The position numbers and the translations under genes were made by a program. The notes beneath the pieces were generated by a model that saw only the letters and a program-made list of their open reading frames with translations, was not told the DNA's origin and made no database searches. A stretch of DNA of 64,000 nt from Verrucomicrobiales bacterium. Lineage in GTDB: Bacteria > Verrucomicrobiota > Verrucomicrobiia > Verrucomicrobiales > DEV007. Numbering within the stretch: position 1 is the stretch's first letter; each line of letters begins with the position of its first letter. The stretch is from the NCBI GenBank assembly GCA_016795385.1, contig JAEUHI010000064.1:124001-188000 (forward strand). Direction: 5' to 3'. Below are positions 34,747 through 44,007 of this stretch, in pieces.

Positions 34747-37164
34747 ATGATGCGTCGCTTTTTCACTGGTCTCGTTGCCTTCGCCCTCCCCGTCCTCGCC
34801 CGGGCCGAGATCGATTTCGTCCATCAGGTCGTGCCGGTGCTGAAGCAGCATTGCGCCGAATGCCACGGCGGCAAGGAGGCGAAGGGCGGCTTCTCGCTCA
34901 ACACCCGCGAGCTCTTCCTCGAGGACGATGCCGCGGTCCCGGGCAAGGCGGCGGAATCGTATTTCCTCGAGTTGATCGCCGAAACTGATCCCGATCTGCG
35001 GATGCCGCCTCCGAAAAAGAAAAAGGATCCCGTCCCGGCCGAGGCCGTCGCCCTTCTCAAGGCCTGGGTCGACGAGGGCATGAAGTGGGAGCCGGGTTTC
35101 ACCTTCGGCGAACCCACCTACGAACCGCCGCTGAAGCCGCGCCATCCTGAAGTTCCCGCCATCACCGAAAACCGCGAAAATCCCGTCGACCGCTTCATCG
35201 ACGCCTACCTCGCTGAGCGGAAACTCCCCCGTCCCGATCCCGCGGACGACGCCACCTTCCTCCGCCGCGTCCACCTCGACCTCGTCGGCCTGCTCCCGAC
35301 CCCGGAGGAGACCCGCGCCTTCCTTGCCGACAAGTCTCCTGACAAACGCACCAAACTCGTTGACTCCCTCCTCGCCCGAGACCTCGACTATGCCGATCAC
35401 TGGCTCACTTTCTGGAACGACCTCCTCCGCAACGACTACGCCGGCACGGGTTTCATCACCGGCGGCCGCAGCCAGGTGAGCCGCTGGCTCTACGACGCGC
35501 TGAAGGAGAACCGGCCCTTCGACGCGATGGTGCGCGAGCTGATCGCCCCGCCCACTCCGGACAGCGAAGGATTCATCAAGGGGATCGAATGGCGCGGCGA
35601 CGTGAGCGCCGGCCAGACCCTGCCGATCCAGTTCGCCCAGAGCCTCTCGCAGTCCTTCCTCGGCATCAACATGAAGTGCGCCTCGTGCCACGACAGCTTC
35701 ATCGACCGATGGAAGCTCGGCGAGGCCTACGGACTGGCCGCGATCTATTCGGAAACGCCTCTGATGATCCACCGCTGCGACAAACCCACGGGCGAGACGG
35801 CAAAAGCGGCGTGGCTTTTCCCCGAGATCGGGCAAGTCGACCCGGCGGCGGCGAAGGCCGAGCGGCTCAAGCAGCTCGCCGCTCTCATGACCCATCCGGA
35901 AAACGGCCGCGTCACCCGCACGATCGTGAACCGTCTCTGGGGCCAACTGATGGGCCGCGGGCTCGTTCATCCCCTCGACGCGATGCAGACGGAGCCCTGG
36001 CACGCCGACCTCCTCGACTGGCTCGCGAGCGATTTCGCGGAGCACGGCCAGGATCTCAAGCACACCCTGCGCCTCATCGCCACCTCCGCTGCCTACGGCA
36101 GCCGCGCCGAGGTGACGAAGGGCGAGGACGAGGGCGCATCCTACGTCTATGCCGGCCCCCGCGCCAAGCGCCTCAGCGCCGAGCAGTTCGTCGACCTGAT
36201 GTGGAGCCTCACCGGCACCGCGCCGCGGGTCTTCGACGCGCCCGTCATCCGCGGCAAGAGCGATCCCGAAACCGCCGCGAAGCTCGCCCGGAATTCGAGC
36301 TGGATCTGGGGCCCTTCGGCCGCGGCCGGTCCTCCGCCGGGCGGCGAGAAGATCCTCCTGCGAAAGGATTTCAAACCGGCCAAGGCGGTGCAGTCGGCGG
36401 GCGTGGTCGCTGCGGCCGACAACAGCTTCACCCTCTACCTCAACGCCCAGCAGGTCCTCGCCGGAGGTGACTGGTCGAAACTCGAGTCCGCTCCCGTGAC
36501 GATCAAAGCCGAGGGCGTCAACCGACTCCTCCTCGTCGCGGAGAACGGCTTGAAAACGCCCAACCTCGCCGGTGCCTTCGCCGCGCTCCGCATCGTCTAC
36601 ACCGACGGCACCGAGGAGGTCATCGCCACCGACGAGAGCTGGACCGTTTCCAACAAGGTGCCTCCCGGCAACAAACCGGCCGAATGGAAGATCCCCGAGC
36701 TGACCTGGGAGAAGGTTGTTCCCGTCTCCCTCGATGCCTGGTCGACTGCGGTCGATCCGCAGGTGGGAACCTTGCTTGCCTCCTGCTCCGTGACCTCGCC
36801 CCTCATGGTGCGCGCCGCTCTCGTGAAAAGCGACTTCCTGATGCGCAGCCTCGGACGTCCCAACCGCGACCAGATCGTGACCTCGCGTCCCAACGAACTC
36901 ACCACCCTCGAGGCGATTGACCTCTCCAACGACGCCACTGTCGCCAAGGCCCTCGAGGCCGGAGCCAAAAAACTCGCCGCGTCCCACGGAAAAACGCCCG
37001 ATCGTCTCATTGAGGAACTTTATCTCTCCACCCTGACAAGAATGCCAACGGACGAAGAAAAATCCCTCCTCCGCGAAGTCCTCGGTGAAAAAGCCGAACC
37101 CCAGACCGTCGCGGACCTCACCTGGTCGCTCTGGATGATGCCGGAGTATCTGCTGGTGAGGTGA
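34747..37164 (+). CDS. PSD1 / DUF1549-DUF1553 cytochrome c-domain protein
   Basis: An 805-residue exported protein typical of PVC bacteria. After a signal peptide (about residues 1-20) the planctomycete cytochrome c domain has the haem motif CAECH (36-40) in VVPVLKQHCAECHGGKEAKG. Next is the DUF1549 region beginning NPVDRFIDAYLAERKL, with a second CASCH motif in GINMKCASCHDSF, and then DUF1553 (VTRTIVNRLWGQLMGRGLVH). The function of the family is unsettled; it is often tied to breakdown of complex glycans. It is paired with the DUF1501 gene downstream, the usual arrangement. Between them is the palindrome at 37221-37290. Confidence 0.9.
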   Translation: MMRRFFTGLVAFALPVLARAEIDFVHQVVPVLKQHCAECHGGKEAKGGFSLNTRELFLEDDAAVPGKAAESYFLELIAETDPDLRMPPPKKKKDPVPAEAVALLKAWVDEGMKWEPGFTFGEPTYEPPLKPRHPEVPAITENRENPVDRFIDAYLAERKLPRPDPADDATFLRRVHLDLVGLLPTPEETRAFLADKSPDKRTKLVDSLLARDLDYADHWLTFWNDLLRNDYAGTGFITGGRSQVSRWLYDALKENRPFDAMVRELIAPPTPDSEGFIKGIEWRGDVSAGQTLPIQFAQSLSQSFLGINMKCASCHDSFIDRWKLGEAYGLAAIYSETPLMIHRCDKPTGETAKAAWLFPEIGQVDPAAAKAERLKQLAALMTHPENGRVTRTIVNRLWGQLMGRGLVHPLDAMQTEPWHADLLDWLASDFAEHGQDLKHTLRLIATSAAYGSRAEVTKGEDEGASYVYAGPRAKRLSAEQFVDLMWSLTGTAPRVFDAPVIRGKSDPETAAKLARNSSWIWGPSAAAGPPPGGEKILLRKDFKPAKAVQSAGVVAAADNSFTLYLNAQQVLAGGDWSKLESAPVTIKAEGVNRLLLVAENGLKTPNLAGAFAALRIVYTDGTEEVIATDESWTVSNKVPPGNKPAEWKIPELTWEKVVPVSLDAWSTAVDPQVGTLLASCSVTSPLMVRAALVKSDFLMRSLGRPNRDQIVTSRPNELTTLEAIDLSNDATVAKALEAGAKKLAASHGKTPDRLIEELYLSTLTRMPTDEEKSLLREVLGEKAEPQTVADLTWSLWMMPEYLLVR

Positions 37165-37220
37165 ATCAAACCCTCTTTCTTCAACGATCCCACCCTGTTG
37201 ACTCACGAACCTTCCTTTTC

Positions 37221-37290
37221 GTAGTGGTGACGTCCACGTCGCCACCTCCTCCGACCGCGACACTGGTGGCGACCTGGAGGTCACCACTAC
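37221..37290. repeat. REP-like 26-bp inverted repeat
   Basis: The arms are 37221-37246 and 37265-37290. They begin GTAGTGGTGAC and end GTCACCACTAC and match at 24 of 26 positions, around an 18-base centre. The element fills most of the 153-base gap between the PSD1 and DUF1501 genes. It could fold as a long hairpin in the transcript. The size and shape are those of REP elements. Confidence 0.85.
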
Positions 37291-37317
37291 TCCCTGACTC
37301 CAACACTCCACGACTCC

Positions 37318-38766
37318 ATGGACGCCGATTTCGATCCCTCCGCCCCCGATCCCATCATCCGGCGCGATTTCCTGAAGCAGCTCTCCGCCGCCGGCGTCGC
37401 CGCGTGGATGAGCGGGGAACCGCAGCTCGTCCGCGGCAAAGACATCGCCCATCCCGAGGCCAAGGCCGACGCCTGCATCCTCCTCTGGCTCGCGGGAGGC
37501 ATGGCCGCACCCGAGACCTTCGATCCGAAACGCTACGCGCCCTTCACCAAGGGCATGGAGGTGAAGTCGGTCCTCTCCACCTTCCCCGCGATCCCCACCT
37601 CGGTCGACGGATTGCAGATCTGTCAGGGGATGGAACACATCGCGAAGATCATGGACCGCGGCACCCTGATCCGCTCCGCGGTGCAGCCCGATCTCGGCAG
37701 CATCCTCCACTCGCGCCACCAATACCACTGGCACACCGGCTACGTGCCGCCACAGACCGTCGCCTGCCCGCACCTCGGGGCCTGGTTCGCGCGGGTGCTG
37801 GGACCGAACAATCCGGTGATGCCACCATTCATCAACATCGGCCAGCGCCTCGAAGGCGTCGGCGAAAAGGAGGAGCTCAAGGCCTTCACCACCGCCGGCT
37901 TCTTCGGCAGCGAATACGGTCCCATGAACCTCCCCTTCCCGGAGGAAGCCGCCAAGTCGGTCCAGCCGCCCGAGGGCATGACCTCCGAACGCTTCGCGAA
38001 CCGCGACAAACTCTATCGCCGCCTCGTCGACCAGAGCCCGCACCGCGACTACGCGAGCGACTACCAGCAGGAGTCGATGCTGCGCTCGATGGACAACGCC
38101 TACCGTCTCCTCGCCTCGAAGGAACGCCTCGCCTTTGACCTCAACCAGGAGTCCGAGGAAGTCCGCAAGATCTACGACACCTCGCGCTTCGGGCGCGGTT
38201 GTCTCCTCGCCCGCCGCCTCGTCGAGAACGGCGCCCGCTTTGTCGAGGTGACGACGGAATACGTGCCCTTCCTCCATTTCGACACCCACGCCGATGGTCA
38301 CGCCACCGTCGCCCGGCTGCATGCCGAAATCGATCGGCCCATCGCCCAACTCATCCTCGATCTCGAGGAGCGCGGCCTGCTCGACCGCACCCTCGTCATC
38401 ATCGCCTCCGAGTTCAGCCGCGACGCCCTCATCGAAGGCAAGCCCGGCTCGAACGCGAGGGATCAGGCCGCCCACAAGGGCGACACGATCGAGGAGGAGA
38501 AACACTACGGTCTGCACCGTCACTTCACCGGCGGCACCAGCGTGGCGCTATTCGGAGGCGGGGTGAAAAAGGGTTTCGTCTACGGCAAGACGGCTGATGA
38601 ACGCCCGCTCGTGGCGGTGGAGAATCCCGTCACCGTTGAGGACCTGCACGCCACCATCATGACCGCAATGGGCGTCAGCCCGAAGACCGAGTTCACGATC
38701 GAAGGCCGCCCCTTCTACGTGACCCAGGATGGCAAGGGCAAGCCGGTGATGGAGATTTTCGGGTGA
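37318..38766 (+). CDS. DUF1501 domain protein, Tat-exported
   Basis: A 482-residue protein with a twin-arginine signal (IIRRDFLKQLSAAGVAAW). The body is the DUF1501 fold, related to alkaline phosphatase/sulfatase proteins: LLWLAGGMAAPETFDPK, HSRHQYHWHTGYVPP, and FDTHADGHATVARLHAEID with His and Asp residues suited to metal binding. Partners of PSD1 proteins in PVC bacteria; the exact substrate is unknown. The ATG at 37318 precedes the Tat motif by 15 codons. Confidence 0.9.
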   Translation: MDADFDPSAPDPIIRRDFLKQLSAAGVAAWMSGEPQLVRGKDIAHPEAKADACILLWLAGGMAAPETFDPKRYAPFTKGMEVKSVLSTFPAIPTSVDGLQICQGMEHIAKIMDRGTLIRSAVQPDLGSILHSRHQYHWHTGYVPPQTVACPHLGAWFARVLGPNNPVMPPFINIGQRLEGVGEKEELKAFTTAGFFGSEYGPMNLPFPEEAAKSVQPPEGMTSERFANRDKLYRRLVDQSPHRDYASDYQQESMLRSMDNAYRLLASKERLAFDLNQESEEVRKIYDTSRFGRGCLLARRLVENGARFVEVTTEYVPFLHFDTHADGHATVARLHAEIDRPIAQLILDLEERGLLDRTLVIIASEFSRDALIEGKPGSNARDQAAHKGDTIEEEKHYGLHRHFTGGTSVALFGGGVKKGFVYGKTADERPLVAVENPVTVEDLHATIMTAMGVSPKTEFTIEGRPFYVTQDGKGKPVMEIFG

Positions 38767-38773
38767 CGTGTCT

Positions 38774-40537
38774 TCACTGACGCACCAGACGCTGCAGGGC
38801 ATCGAGCTTTTCCCTTACTTCTCCATTCAGATCGGCGGGATCACAGAGGTCCAACAGTTCGTGGAGGCTCCCTTTTCTCGCCAACATCCGGGTGCCGGTT
38901 TCTTTTGCGAGGCGACGGAAAAATGCCTCGGCAAAAAGGCTCAGCTTTTTGTTTTGCGTTTGCGCACGCCAAAGGGTCTTCCGGGTGGAAGGATCGAGCT
39001 TCTGATAATTGGTGAAATCCTCCGGATTGCCGTCGAAAATCTCTTCGAGGATCAGGTCGTCCAACAACTGTCGTCGGGTGCGCGCGAAAAGCTCTTCGTT
39101 CGGTGCCCCACGGTCTGCCCACGCCAGCAGGAGTTCCGGGGTAACAAAGTAGTTCTCCGGCTCATAACGCTTCCACATCAGGATTTCGAGACCGGCCTCA
39201 AGGCCTTCCCGGGGTTGTTTTCCATCACCGTCGCGAATCACCAATCCACGCAATCCGGGAAGCATGCCACGCAAGGCATGAAAGTGTTCTCTGGCGCTCA
39301 AGCCGTAGCCCCCTTCGACACGTTCCAGTTCCTCATCCTGACTCCGTTCGGGCCCCGGGAAGTTATCCTCCAAATAATAAACGTTCAAGCTCGCCCCATC
39401 ATCCAGGGCGGCCAATACCGGATGATCCAACCGGTCCGCGAAAGCGCGAAGCATGTCCACGTCCGTGCTTCCTTCCACATAGAATACGTGGCCTGTCTCC
39501 CTCGCTTTCACATAGTGCTCGGCACCGAAATGCTTCAAGGCGTTGGTGATTCCGCTCTTCGTCGCCAGATTCTCGGCTTGCCCACCGAGGATCAGTGTCA
39601 GATTCGTGTCCAGCGCTTCACGCAGCACCACCTCCGAATGCGTCACCATCACGACCTGACATCTATTCCGGTGCGCGATGTCGCGGAGCAGCACGTAGAC
39701 CTGCTGTTGACGGAGTATCTCGAGATGCGCGTCCGGCTCGTCAATCAGGAGAACGCTGCCCTTGTGCGAATAAAGATGCGCAAAAATCAGCAGCATCTGC
39801 TGGAAACCCCGCCCTGAAAGTGACAGATCCAGAACACCCGTGGTACCTTCCTGCTCATATCCGAGATCCACGGCACCGATCTCGTTTTCCACTGGCACCG
39901 AAAGCCGCACCCGGAAAAGGCGCCGCATGAGATCGGTGACTTCCTGCCAGTCATGGGGGTTCGCCTGCTGCACCATCAGGCAGAGATTGCGGAGGACTTC
40001 CGCCGTGCGTCCGAGGCCAAGATTGTAGTTGATCCGATTGGGCTGGATCACCGCCTCATCCGCCGACGTGCCCGACATTGGATAAAGGAGCGACACATCC
40101 AGCTTGGCTCCGGCTTCAACCGCTCCCTCGTTGGACAACGTTTCCTCCGTGGGCTGGCAGTAAACGATCTCATCGCTGGAATGGTGGGTGAACAACATCG
40201 TCACGGGCACGGGTTGCCCGCTCACATCCACCGCCACGGTGATGCGGAGTTTGTTTCCAGCCTTCAGATCGTGCCAAAAGTGGCGTGTTTTCGGCACCGG
40301 CACCGCCACGATGCCCAGACGGTTCAGCGCCTTGCCCAAACGTTTCTCGGCTCTGGAGTTCTCGGACTCCAATTTCCAGGTGCGAAGGCCGATACTCCAG
40401 AGAGCGATCGCCTGAAGCGCACTCGTTTTTCCGCAGTTGTTCGGACCGATGAGGACGGCGGGATGATCCAACTCAATGCGCTGGATTTCCCCGTAGCGCT
40501 TGAAGTTTTCAATCTCGACGTAGTGGAGCAGCCTCAT
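38774..40537 (-). CDS. OLD-family ATP-dependent nuclease (AAA ATPase + TOPRIM)
   Basis: A 587-residue protein of the overcoming-lysogenization-defect type. Its ABC-like ATPase has Walker A GPNNCGKT (31-38), signature LSLSGRGFQQM (238-248), Walker B VLLIDEPDAHLE (262-273) and the switch His in VMVTHSE. The C-terminal TOPRIM nuclease has E355 in FYVEGSTDVDML and D436/D438 in VIRDGDGK. OLD nucleases degrade DNA and act in phage defence, alone or with partners such as GajB. No partner gene is present here, so it would be a standalone (class 1) type. It lies 89 bases past the 3' end of a tRNA-Arg gene. Confidence 0.8.
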   Translation of the reverse strand: MRLLHYVEIENFKRYGEIQRIELDHPAVLIGPNNCGKTSALQAIALWSIGLRTWKLESENSRAEKRLGKALNRLGIVAVPVPKTRHFWHDLKAGNKLRITVAVDVSGQPVPVTMLFTHHSSDEIVYCQPTEETLSNEGAVEAGAKLDVSLLYPMSGTSADEAVIQPNRINYNLGLGRTAEVLRNLCLMVQQANPHDWQEVTDLMRRLFRVRLSVPVENEIGAVDLGYEQEGTTGVLDLSLSGRGFQQMLLIFAHLYSHKGSVLLIDEPDAHLEILRQQQVYVLLRDIAHRNRCQVVMVTHSEVVLREALDTNLTLILGGQAENLATKSGITNALKHFGAEHYVKARETGHVFYVEGSTDVDMLRAFADRLDHPVLAALDDGASLNVYYLEDNFPGPERSQDEELERVEGGYGLSAREHFHALRGMLPGLRGLVIRDGDGKQPREGLEAGLEILMWKRYEPENYFVTPELLLAWADRGAPNEELFARTRRQLLDDLILEEIFDGNPEDFTNYQKLDPSTRKTLWRAQTQNKKLSLFAEAFFRRLAKETGTRMLARKGSLHELLDLCDPADLNGEVREKLDALQRLVRQ

Positions 40538-40626
40538 GGACCCAGTATGAGCCGTAGCCGCGGGAAAACAAATCCTTCATTTACGGGAAAGACGGAAGTT
40601 ACCGCTTCGATCGCCGCCCCGGAAAA

Positions 40627-40698
40627 TACACCCATCAGGAATTGAACCTGAACCTTCGGCTTCGGAGGCCGACGTAATATCCATTTTACTATGGGTGC
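40627..40698 (-). tRNA. trnR: tRNA-Arg (anticodon CCG)
   Basis: On the minus strand the 72 bases fold as a full cloverleaf. The acceptor stem is GCACCCA with TGGGTGT, and the D stem is GTAA/TTAC. The anticodon stem TCGGC/GCCGA carries loop CTCCGAA, giving anticodon CCG, and the T stem TCAGG/CCTGA carries loop TTCAATT. The CCA end is not encoded. The OLD-family nuclease gene lies just downstream of it. Confidence 0.93.
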
Positions 40699-40896
40699 GT
40701 CGCAACGGGTCCGGGCACAGGGCACCGGGGCATCCGCAGGGCGGACAAGATGCGGCCAACCCGGGCTTCGCGCAAGTGCGAAGGTCGTCTCGTGGTCACG
40801 CGGGTCTGGAAACGGCCCTTTACACCCTCCGGCCGAGGCCCTATCGTCCCGGCCCGCCGGAAAACCGGGGCAAATCCCCCCGAGGGCGGCTTTTCC

Positions 40897-41700
40897 ATGG
40901 GCTCGACTCCCCGCAAACGCATCGTCATCAAGATCGGCACCGGCGTCCTCACCCGCAACGCGGGCGGCGGCATCGACCACGCCATGATCGCCCGTCTCGC
41001 CCAGGCCATCGCCGACATCCACGCGGCGGGCCAGGAGGTGATCGTCGTCTCCTCCGGCGCGGTCGGAGCAGGCATTCCGGCCTTCGGCCTCGAGAAACGC
41101 CCCACCGAGATCGAGATGCTCCAAGCTTGTGCCGCCGCCGGCCAGGCCCGCCTCATGCACCTCTACGAAAGCCAATTCGGCCATCACGGCCTGAAGGTCG
41201 CCCAGCTCCTCGTCACCCACGAGGACCTCCAGGACGAACGACGCAGCGGCAACGTCCTCGCCACCCTGAACGCGATCCTCGCGCACCGCGGCGTCGTGCC
41301 GATCATGAACGAGAACGACTCGGTCTCGGTCTACGAACTGAAGGTCGGCGACAACGACACGCTTTCCTCCATCGTCGCCCGCCTCGCCGGGGCCGACATG
41401 CTCATCCTCCTCACCAGCGTGCCCGGCCTCACCGGTCCCGATTCGGTCTCGGAGGACGACATCATCACCCACGTCGAGGATGTCGAAACGGTGCTGCATT
41501 TCGCCCGCGATGAAAAAGGCGCCCTTTCCGTCGGCGGCATGGCGAGCAAGCTCCGCGCCGTCGAGGCGGCGGTGAACTCGGGCATCGAGACCCTCATCGC
41601 GAGCGGACTGAAACCCGAGCAACTCCCCGACCTCGTCGAAGGACGCGGCATCGCGACCCGTTTCCGGCCCAAGGCGAAAACGGATCCCCTTTCCTCCTGA
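40897..41700 (+). CDS. proB: Glutamate 5-kinase
   Basis: A 267-residue amino acid kinase beginning KRIVIKIGTGVLT, with VIVVSSGAVGAGI, VVPIMNENDSVSV, KVGDNDTLSSIVA and VGGMASKLRAVEAA, all ProB hallmarks. It phosphorylates glutamate, the first step of proline synthesis. The C-terminal PUA domain found in many ProB proteins is absent, so it is a short form. The start is the ATG seven codons before the conserved core, although the frame is open further up. proA follows 14 bases later. Confidence 0.95.
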   Translation: MGSTPRKRIVIKIGTGVLTRNAGGGIDHAMIARLAQAIADIHAAGQEVIVVSSGAVGAGIPAFGLEKRPTEIEMLQACAAAGQARLMHLYESQFGHHGLKVAQLLVTHEDLQDERRSGNVLATLNAILAHRGVVPIMNENDSVSVYELKVGDNDTLSSIVARLAGADMLILLTSVPGLTGPDSVSEDDIITHVEDVETVLHFARDEKGALSVGGMASKLRAVEAAVNSGIETLIASGLKPEQLPDLVEGRGIATRFRPKAKTDPLSS

Positions 41701-41714
41701 CCTCCCCTCCTTTC

Positions 41715-42986
41715 ATGACCCCGGACGACATCGGACGCGAAGTGCGCCTCATGGGCGAGCAGGCCCGCGCCGCCTCCCACGCCCTCACCAAACTCTCCAC
41801 GGCGGAGAAAAATACCATCCTCCTCGCGATGGCCGATGCCCTCGTCGCACGCGAGCCGGAGATCCTCGCGGCCAACGCCCTCGATCTCGCCGCCGCGGAC
41901 GAAGCCGGGCTCAGCACCGCGATGCAGGACCGCCTCCGCCTCGACTCCGCCCGCATCGCGGCGATGGCCACCGGCATCCGCGAAGTCGCCGCCCTGCACG
42001 ATCCGACCGGCGAAATCCTCCGCGAATGGACCCGCCCCAATGGTCTCCGTCTCCAGAAAAAACGCACGCCCATCGGGGTGATCGGGATCATTTTCGAAAG
42101 CCGGCCCAACGTCACCGCCGATGCCGCGGTGCTCTGTTTCAAAACCGGCAACGCGACCATCCTCCGCGGCGGCAAGGAGGCCATCCACTCGAACCGCGCC
42201 ATCGCCGCCGCCCTCCAGGAAGGCGGCGCGCCCGCCGGACTGCCGGATCACAGCATCCAGCTCATCCCCTTCACCGATCGCGAGAGCGTGCGCCACCTCT
42301 GCGAGATGGACCAATGGCTCGATCTCATCATTCCACGCGGTGGTGCCAGCCTCATCGAAGCGGTCGTCAGCATGGCCCGCATGCCGGTGATCAAACACTA
42401 CGACGGCATCTGCCACGTCTACGTCGATCAGGACGCCGACTTCGACATGGCCGAGGCCATCACGATCAATTCCAAAACGCAGAAGCCCTCGGTCTGCAAC
42501 GCCGCCGAGACCCTCCTCGTGCATCGTGACATCGCCGCGACCTTTGTTCCGCAAATCGTCGCGGCCCTCGCGGCAAAGAACGTCGAAGTGCGTGGCGACG
42601 AGGCCTTCCGCGCCTTCGCTGGAGAAGCCGCCGTCGTCCCGGCGACCGAAGCCGACTGGACCACGGAATACCTCGACTTCATTCTCTCGGCGAAAGTCGT
42701 CGATGATCTCGACGCCGCCATCGCCCACATCAACCGCTACGGCTCGCATCACACCGACTCGATCGTGACGCGAGACGAAGCCGCTGCGGCAAAATTCCAG
42801 CTCGAGGTCGACAGCGCCTGCGTTTTCTGGAACTGCTCGACGCGTTTCGCCGATGGCGGTGAATTCGGCTTCGGCGCCGAGATCGGCATCAGCACCGACA
42901 AACTCCACGCCCGCGGCCCGATGGCCCTCGAGGAGCTCTGCAGCTACAAATATCTTGTCTCGGGCGACGGTCAGGTGAAGGGGTGA
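41715..42986 (+). CDS. proA: Glutamate-5-semialdehyde dehydrogenase (gamma-glutamyl phosphate reductase)
   Basis: A 423-residue aldehyde-dehydrogenase-fold enzyme. The ProA features include RTPIGVIGIIFESRPNVTAD, ILRGGKEAIHSN, and the catalytic cysteine in KTQKPSVCNAAETLL. It ends with GPMALEELCSYKYL, where other ProA proteins have GPxGLEELTxxKY. It reduces the product of ProB to glutamate semialdehyde. The 14-base spacing to proB and the matching pathway show an operon. Confidence 0.96.
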   Translation: MTPDDIGREVRLMGEQARAASHALTKLSTAEKNTILLAMADALVAREPEILAANALDLAAADEAGLSTAMQDRLRLDSARIAAMATGIREVAALHDPTGEILREWTRPNGLRLQKKRTPIGVIGIIFESRPNVTADAAVLCFKTGNATILRGGKEAIHSNRAIAAALQEGGAPAGLPDHSIQLIPFTDRESVRHLCEMDQWLDLIIPRGGASLIEAVVSMARMPVIKHYDGICHVYVDQDADFDMAEAITINSKTQKPSVCNAAETLLVHRDIAATFVPQIVAALAAKNVEVRGDEAFRAFAGEAAVVPATEADWTTEYLDFILSAKVVDDLDAAIAHINRYGSHHTDSIVTRDEAAAAKFQLEVDSACVFWNCSTRFADGGEFGFGAEIGISTDKLHARGPMALEELCSYKYLVSGDGQVKG

Positions 42987-43007
42987 GGCCCCTTCGTGGC
43001 CCCGCCT

Positions 43008-43904
43008 TCACTCCCGCCACAACCACCGCATCGAATCCGGAAAGATCGCGCCGCCGTGGTTGCCGTTGTGGGCGCCCTCGCCGAAGACGAACTCGTAATC
43101 GTAGCCCGCGAACTTCAGCGCCGCGGCCATCTCCTGGTTGGCGAGAGGCCAGTTGCCGTGCTCGTTGTCGAGATCGTTCGAGCCGTCCTGGAGGAAGACA
43201 CGCAGCGGCTTTTTCTCCGTCTTGCGGATGAGCGAGGGATAGACGTGTCCGCCGCGGATGTTGGTGAAGCTGCCGATGTGGCTGAGGACCTTGCGGAACA
43301 GATCGGGCCGCTCCCACGCCACGGTGAAGGCGCAGATCCCGCCCGAGCTCATCCCGCAGATGGCGCGCTGCTCCGGGTCGTCGGTGAGGCGCAGGGTCTT
43401 GCCGACCTCGGCGAGGATTTCCTTCTCGAGAAACTCCGCATACTTCGCGTCGAGGGAATCATACTCGACCGAGCGGTTGCTCCCCACGCCCTGGGGGGCC
43501 TTCCACTTCTGCGGCTCCTTCAGCTCTTCCGCGAACCAGCCCGGATTGATGAAGATCCCGATCATGACCGGCAATTCCTTCGCCGCGATGAGATTGTCGA
43601 GCACCACCGGGACGCGCACCTGACCCTTTTCATCGACGTAGGCATGCCCGTCCTGGAAGACCATCACCGCCGCCTTCTCCGAACCCTGCGGGTCGTACTG
43701 GGCGGGCACGTAGACGAAATACTCGCGGATCGTTTTCGGGAAGACCGTGCTTTTCCAGACGTGCTTCGTCACCTTTCCTTGCGGCACACCCTCCTTGCGC
43801 TCTGAATCGGGGCCGAAGGGATACTCCTTTGGCTTGGGCGCGTCCTGGGAGTGCGCGGTCAGGCAGGAAAAAGAGAGCAGGGCAAACAGGGCGGGGAGTT
43901 TCAT
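43008..43904 (-). CDS. Secreted esterase, enterochelin-esterase (Fes/IroE) family
   Basis: A 298-residue protein with a signal peptide (MKLPALFALLSFSCLTAHS). It has the alpha/beta hydrolase layout of the Fes-like esterases: REYFVYVPAQYDP at the start of the fold, a nucleophile elbow GMSSGG with Ser186, and a C-terminal GEGAHNGNHGG providing His. The N-terminal carbohydrate-binding-like domain of true Fes is absent, so the substrate may be an acylated sugar rather than a siderophore. The start at 43904 is set by the signal peptide; the open frame continues further upstream. Confidence 0.82.
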   Translation of the reverse strand: MKLPALFALLSFSCLTAHSQDAPKPKEYPFGPDSERKEGVPQGKVTKHVWKSTVFPKTIREYFVYVPAQYDPQGSEKAAVMVFQDGHAYVDEKGQVRVPVVLDNLIAAKELPVMIGIFINPGWFAEELKEPQKWKAPQGVGSNRSVEYDSLDAKYAEFLEKEILAEVGKTLRLTDDPEQRAICGMSSGGICAFTVAWERPDLFRKVLSHIGSFTNIRGGHVYPSLIRKTEKKPLRVFLQDGSNDLDNEHGNWPLANQEMAAALKFAGYDYEFVFGEGAHNGNHGGAIFPDSMRWLWRE

Positions 43905-44007
43905 GGCGGGAGTATGACCGGATCCCCCGCGCCGCACAAGCGTCACTTGAGCATCGCTTTTCCCGACGGGAACGTTAAGGTATTCCGCCTTTCGACGACT
44001 TACCCCC

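Noticed and set aside
34597..38523. Minus-strand open frame of 1308 codons
   Set aside because: It lies opposite the PSD1 and DUF1501 genes, which have clear domains. High GC leaves the antisense frame open.
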